A stretch of 64,000 nucleotides of DNA from Chrysosporum bergii ANA360D (GTDB taxonomy: Bacteria > Cyanobacteriota > Cyanobacteriia > Cyanobacteriales > Nostocaceae), in assembly GCF_029891735.1 (NCBI RefSeq), contig NZ_JANQDH010000062.1:1-64000 (forward strand), read 5' to 3'. The notes under the pieces were generated by a model. It saw nothing but the letters and a program-made list of their open reading frames with translations, was not told where the DNA came from and made no database searches. This document shows, in pieces, positions 9,201 through 17,784 of the stretch. Position numbers and translations under genes: made by a program. The first letter of the stretch is position 1; each line of letters opens with the position of its first letter.

Positions 9201-9295
9201 GAACCACAAATACAAGCTGTGTGCAAACCGCGAAAATCTAAGGCTGCATCACGATAACTAAGGAAATTTTTGAGGATTAGTTGTACTGGAATCAT
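6275..9295 (-). CDS. sbcC: SbcC/Rad50-like exonuclease subunit (SMC family)
   Basis: A 1006-aa Rad50/SbcC ATPase, which with the SbcD nuclease opens DNA hairpins, cruciforms and protein-blocked ends. N-terminal Walker A is GSNGAGKSSLLEAITWAIWG (about residues 31-50); two long Gln/Glu-rich coiled coils flank a zinc hook CPLCERPL at about residue 497; the C-terminal lobe has the YSGGEAFRINFAIRLALAKL signature and Walker B LLIIDEGFGTQD. Length is normal for the family. No sbcD gene is adjacent. The ORF is complete, with ATG at 9295. The gene is bracketed by inverted copies of the 94-bp repeat, whose hairpins are the kind of substrate this enzyme acts on in other bacteria. Confidence 0.93.
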   Translation of the reverse strand: MIPVQLILKNFLSYRDAALDFRGLHTACICGSNGAGKSSLLEAITWAIWGESRAGVEDDVIHSGTSEVRVDYIFQCNQQKYRVIRTRVRGGSGVLEFQIETASGFRPLTGKGIRATQDLILEHIKLDYDTFINSAYLRQGRADEFMIKRPTERKEILAELLKLNQYDQLEERAKESYRQFKARAEELERCLESSKTQLQHRERTQAQKAELETELNHMQEVQAFENIQLQSLQVVQHQRQTWEQQLHFVRQQYQNLTQDGQRLEQEQLTLQTQLSDLQAILNQEAEIKNGFTEYQQLQAREEAFGNKFQEYTRSTALLQQKQQQLTSQIHELEGELQQVQGQLAALEQQEPELQHTLNKSNEVEAALAELTTARRRLTDLDELQMQVSPLLQQRQNLQSQLDRVHAGLVARLEQLQATETQLKRCLQRQPYLQEVARELEMQISQIQKDKVYLQRVQEKGQERRHFMERLQSQQREYQKVLAEIEQKLQMLRTPDAICPLCERPLDEHHWNRVVNKTKDEYEDIEGQLWVFREQMAVSDREIQILRQEYREINNKVSPYESLREQRGQLAAQLQSINDAHQQLQQLDAEKQHIERALQVGDYAPEKQAELRELEAYLQQLNYNEQNHALARSEVERWRWAEVKQGQIKDAAKRKAQIAARKPELQGVIAQLQARIHEEKTNSHWAREITQLERYIVEIGYSSEQHNNLRQSVRQAQSWQLRYQQLLSAQEQYPQLQKRWQDLEAAKWERGQEQQKLFTQIETITQQLGGSANPTEEINALEQKIQTRRRQLDEKIVSLGRLEQMMLQIETLQNQYEQQQQDLKHLRREQRIYQELAQAFGKNGIQALMIENVLPQLEAETNKLLSRLTANQLHVQFITQKSGRSGKAKTKNAKLIDTLDILIADSSGTRAYETYSGGEAFRINFAIRLALAKLLAQRAGAALQLLIIDEGFGTQDAEGCDRLIASINAIASDFACILTVTHIPHLKEAFQARIEVSKTQQGSQLRF

Positions 9296-9423
9296 TGAGG
9301 CTAGAAGGCCGCATCTAAAGTGTTTTAGTTTTTTAGTACAAATGCACTAATTAATAGTTTACCTATGTAAATATCAAGGTTGTAGTTTTGAAGTCGGTAT
9401 TCTCACTAATCTTAACAATATTA

Positions 9424-9506
9424 TGACGGAAATATCAACGGCGAGCAGAGCTACTGGCTTCAGACATAAGGGTTAGCCATTGGCGATTTCAACCGCCTTC
9501 CCCTTT
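9424..9506 (-). repeat. 94-bp dispersed repeat, copy B
   Basis: A nearly full copy in inverted orientation. The left hairpin reads GGCGGTTGAAATCGCC on the minus strand, with a G:T pair where copies D and E have A:T. It sits in the 348-bp spacer between the start of sbcC and the secreted protein gene at 9644; the rest of this spacer shows no gene. Confidence 0.85.
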
Positions 9507-9643
9507 TCATATGCAACCAATTATTTTATTAATTTTCCCAAAAATTTCCTGATCTATCAAAAGAATTACTTGCAAAAACCATAAGAAACAATCTTAGTCA
9601 ATCCTCGTCATGTTATACACCACACACAAACCCCAACCATTCT

Positions 9644-10324
9644 ATGACTATCCTTCACCAATGGAAATATAGAACTGCGGTACTGCTGACAATGGCAATT
9701 ACCACCACTGCTGTTATTCCCATCATCCCCCCTGCTAACGCCCAATATAATATTCGCCCATCGAGAACAGTCACGATTCCTGGTAATGCTAACGTGACTT
9801 TTCCCGTTACCCATGACCAAGAGAAAATTGTGGTTAGTCGCGGCGAAACATTAGACCTGACATTGAGAATAGCAAACGACATCAGTGATAGTCAAAGAAA
9901 TGTTTTAATTCCCATCAACACTAAAGTTGTAGGACAACTGCAACCAGTATATTTCAACAATCGTAACAGAGACAGTAAAAATGTCAGGGGTGTACGGTTC
10001 GTAGCCAGGGAACTCATCTTTCCCTCTGGTCGTCGTCAGTCGGTTAATGCCTCTTCTCAGGTAATTACCACCACAGAAACCATCACCAAAAGTGATAGCA
10101 GTCAAATATTAACAGATGCCGCCATTGGTGCTGGTACTTCTACTGCAATTTCACTGATTACAGGTAACCGCAAAATTGAAATATTAGAACCTGTAACCGG
10201 TGCAGCAGCCGGTGCTTTAGCCAGCGTATTGCTACGCAAAAAAGAAGCTGAAGTGTTTGTCTTAAGACCAGAACAAGACTTGAGATTAGTACTTAACTCG
10301 AATTTAGTCATTGAGCGCCAGTAA
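9644..10324 (+). CDS. Secreted protein, paralogue of the SLH protein C-terminus
   Basis: A 226-aa protein with a signal peptide (hydrophobic segment about residues 11-33, cleavage likely after ANA). The mature part is homologous to the C-terminal 180 residues of the SLH protein encoded 245 nt downstream: shared blocks are TIPGNANVTFPVTHDQEKI, LIPINTKVVGQLQP, VNASSQVITTTETI and a glycine/alanine-rich stretch that could insert in a membrane. LIPxxTKVVGxL loosely recalls the beta domain of VirB10/TraB proteins, but this is weak. Without SLH domains it cannot anchor to the wall in the same way. The pair probably arose by duplication. Function unknown. Confidence 0.75.
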   Translation: MTILHQWKYRTAVLLTMAITTTAVIPIIPPANAQYNIRPSRTVTIPGNANVTFPVTHDQEKIVVSRGETLDLTLRIANDISDSQRNVLIPINTKVVGQLQPVYFNNRNRDSKNVRGVRFVARELIFPSGRRQSVNASSQVITTTETITKSDSSQILTDAAIGAGTSTAISLITGNRKIEILEPVTGAAAGALASVLLRKKEAEVFVLRPEQDLRLVLNSNLVIERQ

Positions 10325-10568
10325 GTATTTTATCCCTGATTTTGATCATCTTCTAACAGCGATAGCCATTATCAGTATAGTAGGCGATCGCTTTATTTTT
10401 GTCCTGATAATGGGTTAGTTATATAAGGAAGTATATATCTAGGATTTCTCAACAATTAAGCCTGACAAATTTACTGATGATATTTTTCCAAAACCAGGAA
10501 CTTTCTAAGCAGCAAATTGTCTGAATAAATAACAGAGAGAAAAGTTAATTTTACCGGAGTAAATAGCA

Positions 10569-11813
10569 ATGTTTAATTTAAAGAATTGCCAATCAGGAAC
10601 TGCCGCACTTATGAGTTTAAGCCTCACAGTAGGTGCTGTAGCACCTTTAATGACAGCAGCGCCATCTTTAGCTCAAACTAGATTTTCTGATGTTTCATCT
10701 AACTATTGGGCTGCACAATTCATTGAACAATTGTCACAAAGAGGAGTAATCGCCGGTTTTCCTGATGGTAGCTTCCGTCCAGAAGAAGCAGTGACCCGCG
10801 CTCAATTTGCTGCCATGATTAACAATGCTTTCTCAAAAGCACCACAACGGCAAGCAATCAATTTTGTGGATGTATCCAGTAATTTTTGGGCAGCTAATGC
10901 CATTCGCCAAGCCTACACCATCGGTTTTTTATCAGGATATCCCGGTAATCGTTTTCAACCTAACCAAAATATTCCCCGCCAACAAGTTTTAGTAGCCTTA
11001 GCCAACGGTCTTAATTATTCCCCCAACGCTAATACCCAAACAACTCTGCAATACTTCAGTGATAGCCTTAACATTGCTGATTGGGCCCGTAGTCCCATCG
11101 CCGCCGCCACGGAAAAGCAAATTGTAGTCAACTATCCTAACGTTAGGGCATTAAGTCCCACCGCAACCGCCACCAGGGCACAAGTAGCAGCCTTTATTTA
11201 TCAAGCCTTGGTCAGTTCTAATCAAGCTTCATCAGTTAATTCACCTTATATCGTAGCTATTCAACCCAGTACACCCAAACCCATATCATCTATAACCATT
11301 CCCCAAGGTACTGCTATTCCCGTCAAGTATGATCAGGCAGAAAAAATTCTGGTGACAAAAGATGAAACAGCACCTTTGACTCTGACAGTGGATCAAAATA
11401 TAGTTACCCAAGCAGGAACTGTGGTAATTCCCGCCGGTAGTCAAGTTGTGGGTAAACTCCAACCCGCTCAAGGTGGTTCTCAATTTGTTGCTGACAAACT
11501 AGTTTTAACCACAGGCCAAGAGTATCAAATTAACGCTAGTTCTGAAGTAATTACTAAAACTGAAACTGTGAAAAAAGGTACTAGCACTAATAAAATTATT
11601 CAAAATACTGTTTTAGGTGCAGGCGCAGCGGCCGCAGTATCTGCCGTGACAGGCGATCGCGCCATCGCCACAGAAGAAGTTTTAGGTGGTGCAGCTATCG
11701 GTGGTTTGATTGGTCTGTTTTTCGGTAGAAACAGTGTTGACTTAATCGCCATTGCACCAGATACAGATTTACAAATGACAATCAATCAAAATTTATTGGT
11801 TTCACTTAGATAA
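10569..11813 (+). CDS. S-layer homology (SLH) domain protein
   Basis: A 414-aa exported protein: signal peptide ending near SLA-Q (about residue 36), three SLH repeats (about 38-90, 98-150 and 155-215; FSDVSSNYWAAQFIEQL, FVDVSSNFWAANAIRQAY and a divergent third), a short linker, then a C-terminal domain of about 180 residues. SLH triplets bind pyruvylated wall polymer or peptidoglycan, so the C-terminal domain should be displayed at the envelope. That domain (IPQGTAIPVKYDQAEKILV, VIPAGSQVVGKLQP, YQINASSEVITKTET, GAAAAVSAVTGDRAI) recurs in the gene upstream. It lacks the OprB porin barrel seen in many cyanobacterial SLH porins. Good GGAG ribosome site before the ATG. Confidence 0.85.
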   Translation: MFNLKNCQSGTAALMSLSLTVGAVAPLMTAAPSLAQTRFSDVSSNYWAAQFIEQLSQRGVIAGFPDGSFRPEEAVTRAQFAAMINNAFSKAPQRQAINFVDVSSNFWAANAIRQAYTIGFLSGYPGNRFQPNQNIPRQQVLVALANGLNYSPNANTQTTLQYFSDSLNIADWARSPIAAATEKQIVVNYPNVRALSPTATATRAQVAAFIYQALVSSNQASSVNSPYIVAIQPSTPKPISSITIPQGTAIPVKYDQAEKILVTKDETAPLTLTVDQNIVTQAGTVVIPAGSQVVGKLQPAQGGSQFVADKLVLTTGQEYQINASSEVITKTETVKKGTSTNKIIQNTVLGAGAAAAVSAVTGDRAIATEEVLGGAAIGGLIGLFFGRNSVDLIAIAPDTDLQMTINQNLLVSLR

Positions 11814-11857
11814 TTATATCATATTCGCTGAATTACTTATTGTTGAAACAGGAAACA

Positions 11858-11878
11858 GTTTGCTTGATTAATTAAACC
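11858..11878. repeat. 21-bp repeat shared with 63044-63064
   Basis: GTTTGCTTGATTAATTAAAC plus one C occurs identically at 63044-63064. Both copies follow an ACAGGRAACAG tract and precede CCAAAGCT, so the homology extends imperfectly to about 60 bp. GGTTT...AAACC can fold as a small hairpin. It may belong to a further dispersed repeat family. Confidence 0.65.
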
Positions 11879-11936
11879 TGAAGCACCCCACCAAAGCTTG
11901 CGGTGTGTCAACATAAGTGATTACCCGGACATGATA

Positions 11937-13247
11937 TCATTTATTGCCTATTGGTAGCCAAATTATAAAAGTAGTTCCTGGTGCATCTGGTGAAGTCATG
12001 TTGGGATTAATCGCAGGGCTGAAAATTTCTATTTCACCCTGCATTTGTTTGATTAATTGTTTGGCGATAGCTAACCCCAAACCCGTACCAGGAATTGTTG
12101 TTTGCGCTTGTATTCCCCGATAATGGCGTTCTCCCAAATGTGCTAAATCTTCCGGTGGAATTCCAGGTCCAGTGTTACTGATGACAACTCCTTGATAATC
12201 AGCTTTTTCTTCACCTACCTGAATAGCAATTTTACCACCTTCAGGCGTGTATTTTAGAGCATTATCAATTATATTGCTGAATACTTCCTGTAATGCTTTG
12301 ATATTCACTCGTACCCGGTACAAATTATTAGGAATTTCTGTCATTAGGTGCAGATGGCGCTCCTGTGCTATTGCTTTAGCTGCTACTAATAATGGTGTTA
12401 ACAAATCAACTACAAAGCAATCAATTTCCATTTCTCCCATTCCCGGTAATAACAGCACTGGTTTGGGTTCTTTTTCCACATCAGGTAATGACAACGGCGT
12501 TAAATCTGTTTCTGTCCAGTCAATAACTTGATTAAACTGTTGCAGTAATTCTTGGAGGCGATCGCTTTCCCGGACAATATTCGCGCCTACCTCTCGGTTA
12601 GGATCTCCCGGTCGTAGCCGTTTTAGTAGCAGTTTGCCAAAAGTGTGTAATGCTGTGAGAGGGTTACGAAACTGATGCAGCAAGTTATCAAGCAAATCTC
12701 GCTGCTGTTCTTGGAGAACTTGTTGTTGATGTAGCTGATGCTGTAGCCAAGCTCGACGTTGATCTAAGATACAAGCGATCGCCAAAGTTTGGGCTATTTT
12801 TTCAATTTCCCTTTGCTCTTGTGGATTCCATCCTCTATCTTCTCTACCCGTCACTAATAAACCCATCATCACACCTTCATGAATCAGAGGCAAAACAGTT
12901 TGCTCTCCACTCAAGTTAGATTCCTCCTTTAATGCTTTTTCACCATCCGCTTTTTTGGTTTCCGGTGCTGAAATCCGTGATCCCGTCCCGGATTGCAACA
13001 ATTTACCCTGTTGCTCAGGTACTATCAGAACATCACCAACAGTTATCCTCTCAACTTCTTCCCCTGGTGGTAAAAGTGCTGTCTCCGGGTAAACCACCAC
13101 AGGAATTAGTTTCGCCTCACCAGCAGGATCATCTAGCAATTCTTGTGTTAGGTAAACAACACTTAAAGATGCTCCCAGCCCTTCGGTTAGCAGTGCTATT
13201 TGCTCTCGACACAGAGCGACAAAATCTGAACTGGCAGAAATTAACAT
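11937..13247 (-). CDS. Soluble sensor histidine kinase with GAF-like N-terminus
   Basis: A 436-aa two-component kinase without membrane segments. Residues 1-170 resemble a cyanobacterial GAF-like sensory domain (VLPLIHEGVMMGLLVTGRED is a typical GAF core). The phosphoacceptor is in HQFRNPLTALHTF (His at about residue 190), followed by a HisKA dimerisation helix and HATPase_c boxes: NIIDNALKYTPEGG (N), ISNTGPGIPPED (G1), GTGLGLAIAKQLIKQM (G2). The phosphoacceptor motif has Arg-Asn-Pro rather than the common His-Glu-hydrophobic pattern, a variant frequent in cyanobacterial kinases. No response regulator is adjacent, so the partner is unknown. The ligand of the GAF domain cannot be read from the sequence. 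Confidence 0.88.
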   Translation of the reverse strand: MLISASSDFVALCREQIALLTEGLGASLSVVYLTQELLDDPAGEAKLIPVVVYPETALLPPGEEVERITVGDVLIVPEQQGKLLQSGTGSRISAPETKKADGEKALKEESNLSGEQTVLPLIHEGVMMGLLVTGREDRGWNPQEQREIEKIAQTLAIACILDQRRAWLQHQLHQQQVLQEQQRDLLDNLLHQFRNPLTALHTFGKLLLKRLRPGDPNREVGANIVRESDRLQELLQQFNQVIDWTETDLTPLSLPDVEKEPKPVLLLPGMGEMEIDCFVVDLLTPLLVAAKAIAQERHLHLMTEIPNNLYRVRVNIKALQEVFSNIIDNALKYTPEGGKIAIQVGEEKADYQGVVISNTGPGIPPEDLAHLGERHYRGIQAQTTIPGTGLGLAIAKQLIKQMQGEIEIFSPAINPNMTSPDAPGTTFIIWLPIGNK

Positions 13248-13512
13248 TTTTTAGCTTTTGCTTAATATCACGGCATTTCAAGGAAGATAGAGTGAAGTTG
13301 CTTGATTTTTTTCACTCTTACAATAAAGCTTAACTAAATTATTTCAGTCATGGTTTGCACCAGGGGATTATCTGCTTTACCAACTTCATCTTATTATTTT
13401 TTATGTATCAAAACTTTAAAAACTCTTGATATTTTAAATTAAAAATTATATAATTGCCGGGTATTTTGTAGCCATAATTACAATCTACAGCTTGAAAGAG
13501 GAGGAAAATAGG

Positions 13513-13830
13513 TTGGCCAGGAGACGTAAACGCAAAAGTCGTCGTCGTCAAGAAGGACGGCGGATTTTAGAACACGTGCCTCAATATAGCATCGAAAGTG
13601 GCGAAGAAAAACCTGTGACAGCAGCGAGAAAATTTATTCAAGCTGAAGGTATTGCGCCACCAGCGTTGCTACTTGTAAAACGCAATGAACACACCACAGA
13701 CCGTTATTTCTGGGCAGAGAAAGGTCTGTTTGGCGCTCAATACGTAGAAGAAAACCATTTCTTGTTTCCCAGTCTGCGGACTTTAGATTCCCCGGAAGGC
13801 ATGGAATCAGTGGCTGTGGCTAGTCACTAA
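13513..13830 (+). CDS. Basic conserved cyanobacterial protein (105 aa)
   Basis: A small protein with an Arg/Lys-rich N-terminus (ARRRKRKSRRRQEGRR) followed by a compact domain (ARKFIQAEGIAPPALLLVKR, YFWAEKGLFGAQYVEENHFL). I chose the TTG at 13513 because GAGGAGG lies 9-15 nt before it; the in-frame TTG at 13492 lies upstream of and includes that ribosome site. The basic head suggests nucleic-acid or ribosome contact, but this is inference. No family name is recalled with certainty; similar proteins appear widely in cyanobacteria. Stands alone, divergent from the histidine kinase. Confidence 0.75.
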   Translation: MARRRKRKSRRRQEGRRILEHVPQYSIESGEEKPVTAARKFIQAEGIAPPALLLVKRNEHTTDRYFWAEKGLFGAQYVEENHFLFPSLRTLDSPEGMESVAVASH

Positions 13831-14106
13831 ATCAATGGTGATCTTATATTGTCGAATGTGACCTCTAACAATCATTTAACTGGTAAAGTTACTCAGGTTA
13901 TGCAAAATTTTTGTTTTTTTTAAGTTTGTGACTGATTTATTTGCCAGTGGATTCAGTCCATATGATTGAACAAAGTTGGTTTATATGGGTTGATTTCTAG
14001 CTAAATGATGCCGAGTAAAGTCAGATAGAGGTGCATCCGCACTCTTAGAGTTGAGTTGCCCCCTCGCCTCATAGATTGCCCGGAAGCTCTGTAAGTAAAT
14101 GTAAAA
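13831..14106. other. Spacer without recognised gene
   Basis: Between two convergent genes. Apart from the terminator at 14107-14137, nothing was recognised: no ORF with a ribosome site, no known RNA. A loose T-run (GTTTTTTTTAAG, about 13912-13923) downstream of the basic protein may be its terminator tail. Confidence 0.4.
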
Positions 14107-14137
14107 TTTTCCCTGCGATTTCATATCGTAGGGAAAA
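14107..14137. terminator. Hairpin terminator of the CCB-type gene
   Basis: A 13-bp stem with one G:T pair (TTTTCCCTGCGAT / ATCGTAGGGAAAA) and a 5-nt loop. Poly-A and poly-T at the two ends make it symmetrical, so it can stop the minus-strand gene ending at 14176 and also rightward transcription. Confidence 0.75.
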
Positions 14138-14175
14138 CTTAATGTTACCGCCAAATTTTTTCGCGTCTCTAGTGA

Positions 14176-14709
14176 CTATTCAACAGATTTTAACTGTAAA
14201 GCCCTCTGTAACTCTATGAGTTCATCTCGATGGGCAATAATAGTAATTCTAGTTAAAGAGCCTGATTCATCCCGGCTTGCTTCTTCCATCTGTAACCACA
14301 CCTTCTCAACTCTTCCGGATGTTTTCCAATAAAACACACCGCTTAAGGGCGACAGTAGCACCAACGCCAGAAACAAATTACCAACATTGGGAAACAGCAG
14401 CGATAAAACTAATGCTAGACAAACCATACCCGCAGATGCTAGCAGTGTTAAAAAAACAGCTAAAAACCAGCTGGGTTGGACAAAACCTTCAAAAACCACT
14501 TGATTTTTTTCTCTGTCTATCCCTGCTACCTGGTAAGAACGCAAGCGAAAATAGTCCTTAACTTTGGGCATTAAAGTAGCTTCATCTTCTGTAGATAGAA
14601 GTTCTGCTGTTGTTGTCCGGTCTTTGCTTGAAGCCCGAATAAAGAAAAATAACCCAACCGATAACAACAAGGTCAGTAGCAAGGTAGATGGCACAATTGC
14701 AGTATCCAT
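14176..14709 (-). CDS. Cofactor assembly of complex C subunit B (CCB2/CCB4-like)
   Basis: A 177-aa membrane protein of the family annotated as cofactor assembly of complex C subunit B, the CCB factors that attach heme c(n) to cytochrome b6 in oxygenic phototrophs. It has an N-terminal membrane helix (about residues 6-25), a soluble stretch with the conserved KVKDYFRLRSYQVAGID and VVFEGFVQPS, two more helices (about 82-105 and 110-127) and a C-terminal basic domain (ITIIAHRDELIELQRAL). Assignment rests on overall pattern and these motifs, not on an alignment. Short divergent spacer (75 nt) to the DUF3611 gene. Confidence 0.7.
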   Translation of the reverse strand: MDTAIVPSTLLLTLLLSVGLFFFIRASSKDRTTTAELLSTEDEATLMPKVKDYFRLRSYQVAGIDREKNQVVFEGFVQPSWFLAVFLTLLASAGMVCLALVLSLLFPNVGNLFLALVLLSPLSGVFYWKTSGRVEKVWLQMEEASRDESGSLTRITIIAHRDELIELQRALQLKSVE

Positions 14710-14784
14710 AAGTAATCTACTATTGTTTTCTTGATATTAAATTTATATTAAATTTAACAAGCCTTTAGCACCATAGAGATAACT

Positions 14785-15363
14785 ATGTCACAAACCCCCG
14801 ATACCCCATCATCTTCCTCTACTCTCCGGGTAATTGCCCAAACATTTCGCCTGACAGGTTGGATTAGTTTTTGGATTCAGTTAGTCTTAGGTGTTGTTTC
14901 TGCTATTATCGTCCTGCTGTTCGCTGTCTTTAGTCAGCAGCGAGCAGGAGTCACTAATAATCCAGGTACTGGGTTCGGGGTATTTTTAGCAGTTTGCGGA
15001 ATCCTGATTTTAGGAGGTGGTATTTATTTAGCCTACCGTTACACCAGAATTGGTAACCAACTGCAATCCTCAAACCCCAGTAACCGCCCTCGCAAAAGTG
15101 AAACCTTGCAGGTATTACGCCTCGGACTGTGGATTAATTTAGTGGGAATGCTAGTAACATTATTAGGGGCACAAGCCATCGTAGGGACATTGGTGGCCAG
15201 GGCTATATCTCCCCAAGCTGCAACTACTCAATTATTCGACCCCACCCGGATTATTAGCGGTTTAGATATGCTTGTAGTCCAGGCAAATATCAATACTGTG
15301 TCCGCCCACTTCGCGGGGCTGGCTGTGTCAATTTGGCTGCTGAATCGCATTACCCGAAGCTAA
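14785..15363 (+). CDS. DUF3611 (PIC1/TIC21-like) membrane protein
   Basis: A 192-aa protein with four predicted membrane segments (about residues 25-48, 66-85, 112-132 and 165-187). The segment TFRLTGWISFWIQLVLGVVS matches the DUF3611 family, which in plants is the chloroplast envelope protein PIC1/TIC21. Cyanobacterial members have been tied to iron handling, the plant ones to iron permease and protein import; which applies here is unresolved. Located 162 nt upstream of serS on the same strand, it could be co-transcribed. Confidence 0.8.
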   Translation: MSQTPDTPSSSSTLRVIAQTFRLTGWISFWIQLVLGVVSAIIVLLFAVFSQQRAGVTNNPGTGFGVFLAVCGILILGGGIYLAYRYTRIGNQLQSSNPSNRPRKSETLQVLRLGLWINLVGMLVTLLGAQAIVGTLVARAISPQAATTQLFDPTRIISGLDMLVVQANINTVSAHFAGLAVSIWLLNRITRS

Positions 15364-15525
15364 AAATTAGTTTTCAGTAAAATCATTATCAATGTGCAGT
15401 GCAATTTTCTGGCTTTGGGAAGACCAGGGGGCATAATTTTTGTACTGGCAATACCTCTAATCAGTCAAAATCGGTATATGCTGAAGTTTTGGCAAGAAGA
15501 CCCTAGGCAAACAAAAGAAAAACCT

Positions 15526-16806
15526 GTGCTGGATATTAAGCAAATACGGGAAAACCCCCAATTTATTCAAGAACGCTTGAATAGTCGTAGTGGTGAGTAC
15601 GACATCGAACCCATACTACAGTTAGACAAGCAACAACGGGAACTAGAGGCCACACGCAGTCAACTCCAAGCCCGTAGTAACGAAATTGGTAAAACTGTGG
15701 GACAAAAGGTTAAATCTGGCCTTAATCCTCAGTCCCCAGAAATTCAAGACCTGCGAGAAGAAGGTAACTCTGTCAAAGCCCAACTAAGTGAACTGGAACC
15801 CCAAGAAAAAAACATCAAAGCAGAAATTGAGCAGTTGCTGTTAACACTTCCCAATTTACCCAGTCAGTTCACACCTTTGGGTAAAAGTGAGGATGATAAT
15901 CAAGAAGTGCGGCGCTGGGGTGATGAATATCTACCCCAAAACCCTAACATTATTCCTCACTGGGAAATAGGGGAAAAATTGGGTATTCTCAACTTTGAAC
16001 GGGCTGTGAAAGTTTCCCAAAGTCGGTTTGTCACTCTGGTTGGTGCGGGTGCTGCATTAGAAAGGGCATTAATTCAGTTTATGCTGAAAATGCAAACCGA
16101 CGCAGGTTATCTAGAAGTTAGTCCGCCTTTTTTAGTTAATACTAATTCTTTAACCGGCACTGGTCAATTACCAAAGTTTGCCGAGGAAAGCTTTAAATGT
16201 GCTAATGATGAATTGTGGTTGATACCTACAGCAGAGGTTCCCGTTACCAACCTTTACCGAGGAGAGATTATAGCAGCGGAAGATTTACCAATTTATCACT
16301 GTGCTTATACTCCCTGTTTTCGTCGCGAAGCAGGCAGTTATGGGCGAGATATGCGGGGTTTAATTCGTCTGCATCAGTTCAATAAAGTTGAGTTGGTAAA
16401 AATTGTCCATCCCAGTTCCTCTTTTGAGGAATTAGAAAAATTGGTAGGCAATGCAGAAGCAATTTTACAAGCTTTAAAATTACCTTATCGGGTAATTAAT
16501 TTGTGTACTGGTGATTTAGGTTTTGGCTCCACAAAAACCTATGATTTAGAAGTATGGCTACCATCTTCTGGCAAGTATCGAGAAATTTCCAGTTGTTCTA
16601 ATTGTGTAGATTTCCAAGCCCGTCGGGCAGATATCCGCTTTAAAGAAGCCGGTAAGAAGGGGACACAGTTCGTCCATACTTTAAACGGTTCTGGTTTAGC
16701 TGTAGGGCGCACAATGGCGGCAATTTTGGAAAATTATCAACAGCCTGATGGGACAGTTAAAGTACCGGAGGCCTTGCAGCCTTATTTGGGTAGGGAGATT
16801 TTGTAA
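15526..16806 (+). CDS. serS: Seryl-tRNA synthetase
   Basis: A 426-aa class II synthetase that charges tRNA-Ser. The N-terminal coiled-coil arm (about residues 25-105) is followed by motif 2 ([19 protein letters not shown]) and motif 3 ([20 protein letters not shown]). I set the start at the GTG at 15526 ([12 protein letters not shown] follows), since serine synthetases begin at this point. An upstream in-frame GTG at 15394 would add 44 residues of non-conserved, partly hydrophobic sequence. The gene ends in a perfect hairpin terminator shared with the convergent hydrolase. Confidence 0.95.
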   Translation: MLDIKQIRENPQFIQERLNSRSGEYDIEPILQLDKQQRELEATRSQLQARSNEIGKTVGQKVKSGLNPQSPEIQDLREEGNSVKAQLSELEPQEKNIKAEIEQLLLTLPNLPSQFTPLGKSEDDNQEVRRWGDEYLPQNPNIIPHWEIGEKLGILNFERAVKVSQSRFVTLVGAGAALERALIQFMLKMQTDAGYLEVSPPFLVNTNSLTGTGQLPKFAEESFKCANDELWLIPTAEVPVTNLYRGEIIAAEDLPIYHCAYTPCFRREAGSYGRDMRGLIRLHQFNKVELVKIVHPSSSFEELEKLVGNAEAILQALKLPYRVINLCTGDLGFGSTKTYDLEVWLPSSGKYREISSCSNCVDFQARRADIRFKEAGKKGTQFVHTLNGSGLAVGRTMAAILENYQQPDGTVKVPEALQPYLGREIL

Positions 16807-16890
16807 ATGGCAGAAGTTACCACATTTCCCCCCTCCTTGGGAAAGATGACTTAGAAGGATCGAAAATTTTTTGATACATCTTCCTTAACC

Positions 16891-16911
16891 CAGATGCCCT
16901 CTGGGCATCTG
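16891..16911. terminator. Bidirectional terminator serS / hydrolase
   Basis: A perfect 9-bp stem CAGATGCCC / GGGCATCTG with a 3-nt loop, midway between the two convergent stop codons. Confidence 0.75.
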
Positions 16912-16923
16912 TGTAACTAAATA

Positions 16924-17784
16924 TTAAACCTGTGCCAACCAAGCCACAATCTCAGCATTCACCATATCTGGAACCTCATCATGGGGACAATGACCAGCAT
17001 TAGCGATGGGAACAACTTTAATGTCCTTCCCATTCTCACCAGCCTGTTCATAAATTTTCGCCCCAGTAATTGGTGTCCAAGGATCATCAGCCCCCCAAAT
17101 CACTAACAAAGCACTTTGCACCTTTGGTAACAGTTCCTCTGGACCAGGACCAGGAGGAGCGGTTAGGATAGAAGCAAAAACCTGTTGCGCCCCCGCATCA
17201 CAAGATGGAGTATAAAGAATATCAATTAACTCATCTGTTATCGCTTGACGGTTGCGGTAAACTTGGTATAGAGTGCGACGAATTTGGGATTTTTGACGAA
17301 TGCGGTTATAAACAAATTTACCTGTGATAGGCGATCGCACCAACTTGTTAAAAGCAGCCATTACCATTCTTAAAGGTGGATTTAGCTCATGGGGACGATG
17401 ACTCAAACCACCAGCACAGTTAATTAAAACACCACCGGCAGTAATTTGTGGATGTTCTGCCAGCACCATCAAACTTAACAGCGCACCAATAGAGTTACCA
17501 ATAAACACAGTCGGTTCTTGAATATGTGCAGCCCAAAAATCTTTCAGCAATTCCACCCACACATCCACAGTGTAGTTAATTGCCGCCTTATCTGACCCGC
17601 CAAAACCCAAAAGATCCACAGCAAAAACCCGGTAGCCCGCATCGGCTAAAACCGGGATATTTTTCCGCCAGTGTCCAATAGAAGCACCAAAGCCGTGAAC
17701 CAGTAGCAAAGGGCGACCTGTACCCATAACGGTATATTGAATTTTGTAACCCTGCCAATTCCAAACTAGTCTTTCTAAGCTCAT
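16924..17784 (-). CDS. Alpha/beta hydrolase
   Basis: A 286-aa alpha/beta-fold hydrolase. The oxyanion region LLLVHGFGASIGHWRKN (about residues 27-43), the nucleophile elbow GNSIGA (Ser at about 98), a late Asp in WGADDPWTP and the catalytic His in AGHCPHDEVPD are all visible, so it should be active. It resembles the plant-plastid and cyanobacterial group of uncharacterised hydrolases; the substrate is unknown. I place the start at MSLERLVW (ATG 17784); an upstream in-frame start would read through antisense group II intron sequence. Its whole promoter region is therefore intron- and repeat-derived DNA. Confidence 0.85.
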   Translation of the reverse strand: MSLERLVWNWQGYKIQYTVMGTGRPLLLVHGFGASIGHWRKNIPVLADAGYRVFAVDLLGFGGSDKAAINYTVDVWVELLKDFWAAHIQEPTVFIGNSIGALLSLMVLAEHPQITAGGVLINCAGGLSHRPHELNPPLRMVMAAFNKLVRSPITGKFVYNRIRQKSQIRRTLYQVYRNRQAITDELIDILYTPSCDAGAQQVFASILTAPPGPGPEELLPKVQSALLVIWGADDPWTPITGAKIYEQAGENGKDIKVVPIANAGHCPHDEVPDMVNAEIVAWLAQV

